From positions 1-45,889 of IMG/VR virus record IMGVR_UViG_3300023176_003811: a stretch of DNA of 45,889 bases; one strand, given 5' to 3'. Shown here one piece after another: positions 43,001 through 45,889 of this stretch (position 1 is its first letter; each line of letters starts with the position of its first letter). The notes beneath the pieces are model-generated. The model ran no database searches. It worked only from the letters and a program-made list of their open reading frames with translations, and was not told the origin of the DNA. Both the position numbers and the translations under genes were made by a program. This DNA is from a virus.

Positions 43001-45889
43001 TGTAGTGTTTCGTCACTAATACTGATTTGTTTAAAATCTGCTGTATTAGAAATATAAATCCACAACTCGCTGGAGTTGTTTTGTTCATTATCAACCTGTA
43101 TCACTGTACCGTCAGGTAAGTCTTTAAATTTGTATAGCTCTGCTACACTTGAAGTTTTATAAACAGGCTTGTAACTGTCGTCATATCTAATAACTTTATT
43201 TGTTTGATTATCAGTTCTGAGTTTTTCATACCAGTTTGTTCTTGACCAGGTATAGCCATAATGCTCTACGTCTGAATCCCATTCAGGATATTGCGTTTCC
43301 AGTTTTATGTCTGCAAGTAATTCATTCAGTACATTTGCCATCACTCTACGTGCTTCGCGAATGTCTACAAACATGGTTTGTCGTGGACGGAACCCTATAC
43401 CGTATTTCTCAGCATAACTTAAAGTGAAATCAGGTACAGTTTGTCCTATAGCATCTTGTGATGCTAAACTGTCTATCAGTTTATCTGACAAGTGCTGTGG
43501 CACGTCGCTAGCATCATCATTCTCACGCATTAATTTCCATGCGGTATGCTTTAAGCCGTCTGGATTTAAATTACTGCTATAATTAATTTGTATATGAGTA
43601 TCGTTATCAGTGATATACTGATTAGTGTTATATAAATTAAAACTTTCTGGACTTACAAATGCAACAACATTTAAGCCATAGCCCACAGGATTACTAATAT
43701 ACTTCGCAATAGTTTCTACATCAAACTGCCTGTTCCAATTTCTCTTTACTCTGTCATCCAGTATTGTGCGGTTTTGTACCCAGTAATAGTAATATTGTTC
43801 GTATTCACCTGTAACAGGATCATGATGGCGCTCTGTGATATATCTGTCTCTCCATCTTGGAGAGCCGTTGCCGTTCCAGTTTTGTGGTAATGCTTTACTC
43901 TCTACCCATTCACATACTGTAACAGATGATCCTGGGAATGTTCTACCCCAATGTCTGTGACGTTCCTCATTGGTGCCTTGTTCGTACCACTCGTACCTAA
44001 TAGTACTAGTATCCCACCAAACTTGACCTACCTTGGTTCTACCAAAACTACTTCTGGTATTTGTGTATGCAACAGGATCAATTTCATTGATGTGATGTAT
44101 TTCATTTTGTATCACGCCAGGCAGTACACCTTTGAATGGATCCCATAAATTTAGATCACTGTTCTTGATTCCAGTGTCTCTATCATATGCTAAAACATTA
44201 GTTATAAATTTAGTGTCTGTTAAATTACTCTGGGACCTGATTGTTTTACCATTTTCTAAATACGCCCAACCACCATTATAATTGTCTACCCATGCATTTG
44301 CTTGGTTGTGTACTTCTGGTATTACTATGGTATCTTCAATAGGAGTTGCATATAAACTTATACTATTAAAGTCGTTAAATCGTTTACTGCTGAAAATAGA
44401 TACATCAGTAGTTTGCTTGGGTTCTGTAGAACCCAGCCTTAATTTATCACCATAAATGTTTGTTAGATCGTATTTGAAAAGCTCTGTAATAACCGTTTTG
44501 TAACCACCATTAAAAATACTGTTATTATCATTTAATGGAACTGCAGGCGGCATTCCAGTATATGGAGCACCTGTAGCACCTGGACTCAAATATAGTGGAG
44601 GATTATTAGCAGGGCCAACTTTGTCCACACAAAGTAAACTTAGCACCGCGGTGTTTTCCAGACTTTGTAAGTCTGACGGCAGTCCTGTTACATTTGCTAA
44701 ATCACTTCCTGTCAGTGCACCAAAATATTCTGAATCATAAAACTGATCTATTATGGCATTAGCAGAGTCGTTTGTTAATGTGGGATCATTCAGAGTGGCT
44801 TCTATACAAAGCATTGCTGTATTGTATGTGCCTTTTGGTAATCCAAGTTTTTCTATGAAGCCTGGGTTTGGTTCATCAATTTCAAAACCAGGATAAGTAC
44901 TAACTAAATCTATCTGTCCAATGTCACCTAAATCTGTAAATTTAAATTTAATATCAGTTGGACTATAGCCTGCACCAGTTAATGCATTGTTTAATGCTCT
45001 GGTAAACGCTCTGGGTGTATTTACTTCTACAACTTCGTCTGGCAAGTTAAGAGATTCTTTAGCAGTTCCTTTTTCACTACAGTTAGGCACTTCTTGTGCT
45101 GTTAAGAATACCCTAGCACCTGTACCACCTGCAAGTTGATATTCACCTGTTGTTCTGGTACCTTTGTACAGTCCGTATTCAATACTTTTAGGATCCAGTT
45201 CTATCAGTCTGTCTTTTCTAAGTAGTTTGCCCTCTGCAAACATTTTTGCCGGACCTTTAAGTCTTAACTCTGTGGGATTAAGAGCAACATAAGTGCTAGG
45301 GTCATACGCACCAGGTGAACCAGTATAAGGCTGGAACGATTTACCGTCGTAAAAGAACTCCTGATAAGATGCCCAATCTCCGTGTTTGTATGGTATGAGA
45401 TCTGATCTATTGGCTAGTGCTGCTTGGCTCTCTCTGTAGGAAGCAAGAATTTCTTTTGGATTGTACGTGATGCCACCAACTGTCTCTGAATCTTCTAAAG
45501 ATTCTTCTGTTCTGTTTAACAAATCTGCCAGGTAAGATGATTCCACAGGAAACTGTAAACGGTACTGTGTTTTAGGTCTGCCGGCGGCCAACCATCTCAT
45601 GTACCAGATAACAACCTTGTTGCCCCATTGATCTTGTGTTGCAGCCAACAGGGCTGCAAGACCGGCTGAGTTAGCAGGGCCCTGCCCATTGTCTTCCACT
45701 TTGCCCACAATCCAGTCTTTGCGGCCCTCCCACTCCTCTGGATCGTCCATACCATCAATAACCAAGTCACTGTCATTGACAAATATGCCTCTGCCCGATT
45801 TAAAGTTACTGTATCTGGTATACTCTGGATGTTCTTTGGTACCGTATGCTATATTGTTCCTGGAGGGGTCTACCACACCCAGGGTATTA
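40006..45889 (-). CDS. Giant virion structural protein, 5' end beyond the window
   Basis: The frame is open to the right edge. GTG at 45876 (VVDPSRNNIAYG) is possible, but codons upstream of it remain open (NTLG), so the true start is probably outside. About 1960 residues are visible. The first two thirds are rich in Asn, Asp, Tyr and Trp with no enzymatic motif. From about residue 1400 there are beta-rich segments, such as VNPGIGYVNPTLRITDSTGYGPTT and SGSGYNSFRFTL, which look like the G-x-G-Y repeats of marine phage structural giants. DPGVIWVGSEQIKYARRSGKTISLLTRGVAGT lies near 1750, and a helix with SLADRANADYTTLNSIMRFL closes the protein. It probably belongs to the tail, baseplate or fibre network. 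No late box separates it from a gene inside the window. Confidence 0.75.
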   Translation of the reverse strand, partial: NTLGVVDPSRNNIAYGTKEHPEYTRYSNFKSGRGIFVNDSDLVIDGMDDPEEWEGRKDWIVGKVEDNGQGPANSAGLAALLAATQDQWGNKVVIWYMRWLAAGRPKTQYRLQFPVESSYLADLLNRTEESLEDSETVGGITYNPKEILASYRESQAALANRSDLIPYKHGDWASYQEFFYDGKSFQPYTGSPGAYDPSTYVALNPTELRLKGPAKMFAEGKLLRKDRLIELDPKSIEYGLYKGTRTTGEYQLAGGTGARVFLTAQEVPNCSEKGTAKESLNLPDEVVEVNTPRAFTRALNNALTGAGYSPTDIKFKFTDLGDIGQIDLVSTYPGFEIDEPNPGFIEKLGLPKGTYNTAMLCIEATLNDPTLTNDSANAIIDQFYDSEYFGALTGSDLANVTGLPSDLQSLENTAVLSLLCVDKVGPANNPPLYLSPGATGAPYTGMPPAVPLNDNNSIFNGGYKTVITELFKYDLTNIYGDKLRLGSTEPKQTTDVSIFSSKRFNDFNSISLYATPIEDTIVIPEVHNQANAWVDNYNGGWAYLENGKTIRSQSNLTDTKFITNVLAYDRDTGIKNSDLNLWDPFKGVLPGVIQNEIHHINEIDPVAYTNTRSSFGRTKVGQVWWDTSTIRYEWYEQGTNEERHRHWGRTFPGSSVTVCEWVESKALPQNWNGNGSPRWRDRYITERHHDPVTGEYEQYYYYWVQNRTILDDRVKRNWNRQFDVETIAKYISNPVGYGLNVVAFVSPESFNLYNTNQYITDNDTHIQINYSSNLNPDGLKHTAWKLMRENDDASDVPQHLSDKLIDSLASQDAIGQTVPDFTLSYAEKYGIGFRPRQTMFVDIREARRVMANVLNELLADIKLETQYPEWDSDVEHYGYTWSRTNWYEKLRTDNQTNKVIRYDDSYKPVYKTSSVAELYKFKDLPDGTVIQVDNEQNNSSELWIYISNTADFKQISISDETLQFNDAVFTDSTTPLLSAELRSVLIALRDKVFVNTNKWNKLFFAMLKHAYMEQNQLDWAFKTSYLYVEKEEDDLIAVSGFKPDNFQKVLDYMNEVKPYTSKIREYKDGKKTPIEYIGESSLSDFDNPPYVDNISNTVIILDETNPEDLKIMQNSIAHSDYITVTDKSQSPIRTANTKLVFDRTNWLPTMRNWNKETTPVNMSIAENFANIVPLYTSNISLQADAQGYLQVANEIRAVDRILAYSPDAKATFIAEINTYFDDVTAYNNADIITNSTVLYNMIEDGGLDRTLALLKKEVGGNFRGETLDAQKFQTIIDDVNYINQIIKEFGFDSQGFDSMLSINDTTYTDDRNANNYGIVTTIGVGDTSWDSTKELVNYQGVFDTDKQGNVTLRRNEENYEGFDGVTFQRVLYGEERPEEMALIDPLESLVMTVTTSEFALGENVITTQYDPHDVANANVIHSGISLSDIEIVNPGIGYVNPTLRITDSTGYGPTTPASANVIVNSSGSITGFANVVSGSGYNSFRFTLTDDIRLTTFGDKSITENTIELLSNVNARVGQILYYNSNLLGEILDINNNTITLSSPLSLFIPTGSTLSASGKDFYARAVVPTTTQTVLVDKDYVIQSWENVSYTFSSVSGNNDYVSVANVEFRHFNDGTITNIISGSDPDETDAVYYVDTVNGWDTANVDAAQGSFDVQTNDATALVVEKIPYGAEVKHRVHLNLFGSTDYLRIRPETTTHIVGNVYSYSEKITLDNDNFLIDPTTRDPGVIWVGSEQIKYARRSGKTISLLTRGVAGTTIQDHVDGTEVYSGEFTELFNHLNPAANIWLDTGTRYELPASWDEAIDLTPSNPNDNLWNVQVAWDEISNSNITISNVSANVTTVTTANGNVTSAVLELSGNANLAVDEGVRITNGSNAQVVLVDQISGSNVTLVADHRDVMFSNVFVQSATVTLSSFNYAGQEAGDTWDNAVIAGQSAQSLADRANADYTTLNSIMRFLHNL

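Noticed and set aside
1-45889. Prophage, integrase or insertion-sequence content
   Set aside because: No integrase, transposase, inverted-repeat element or attachment site could be found on either strand; the gene packing is that of a lytic phage.
1-45889. tRNA or other structured RNA genes in the gaps
   Set aside because: All gaps are about 100 bases or less and hold promoter boxes, ribosome sites or the one terminator; none folds by eye into a cloverleaf.

Overview
The window reads as part of a tailed marine bacteriophage genome, most like the T4-related marine myoviruses of cyanobacteria and other marine bacteria. The reasons are very long virion fibre/structural genes, almost no intergenic DNA, start/stop overlaps between most neighbours, and repeated NATAAATA boxes (the late-promoter form known for T4-like phages) at most of the small gaps. 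Nearly everything is on the minus strand; only two genes (9818-11417) are on plus. I found no tRNA, rRNA, CRISPR array, insertion sequence, integrase or attachment site. The largest non-coding gaps are about 100 bases (29107-29206) and 71 bases (24132-24202), so no gene-free stretch exceeds 300 bases. The host cannot be read from this sequence.

Right part, 29207-45889 (virion structure): a partial giant structural protein, a smaller structural protein, a fibre with an S74-type self-cleaving chaperone, a 1605-residue Ig-like giant, a second fibre that shares its N-terminal region with the S74 fibre but has a different C-terminal domain, and a 323-residue structural protein. A rho-independent terminator at 29168-29193 closes this block.

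Left part, 1-29106 (accessory island): about 27 genes that look like a pathway for making and attaching an unusual, heavily decorated glycan or sugar-like small molecule. It holds a GATM/StrB-type amidinotransferase with its Asp-His-Cys triad, a NodU/CmcH/TobZ-type carbamoyltransferase, a B12-binding radical SAM enzyme, a second (twitch/SPASM-like) radical SAM enzyme, a 2OG-Fe(II) oxygenase, an NDP-sugar dehydrogenase, a NeuB-like barrel lacking key residues, a half-length DegT/StrS aminotransferase, four SGNH-type esterase/acyltransferase-like proteins, six paralogous putative glycosyltransferases sharing two motif blocks, two DxD glycosyltransferases, and an odd family seen once as a single-domain protein (25202-26206) and once as a nine-module tandem array of 1031 residues (305-3400).

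How it may work together (inference): NATAAATA boxes precede several island operons just as they precede the structural genes, so the island is probably expressed late, with the virion proteins. The simplest reading is that it builds and transfers a guanidinylated and/or carbamoylated, O-acylated sugar onto phage fibres or onto a surface polymer. A diffusible product is the alternative, because amidinotransferase plus carbamoyltransferase tailoring also occurs in aminoglycoside and saxitoxin pathways. All family calls were made by eye from motifs; no database search was run.
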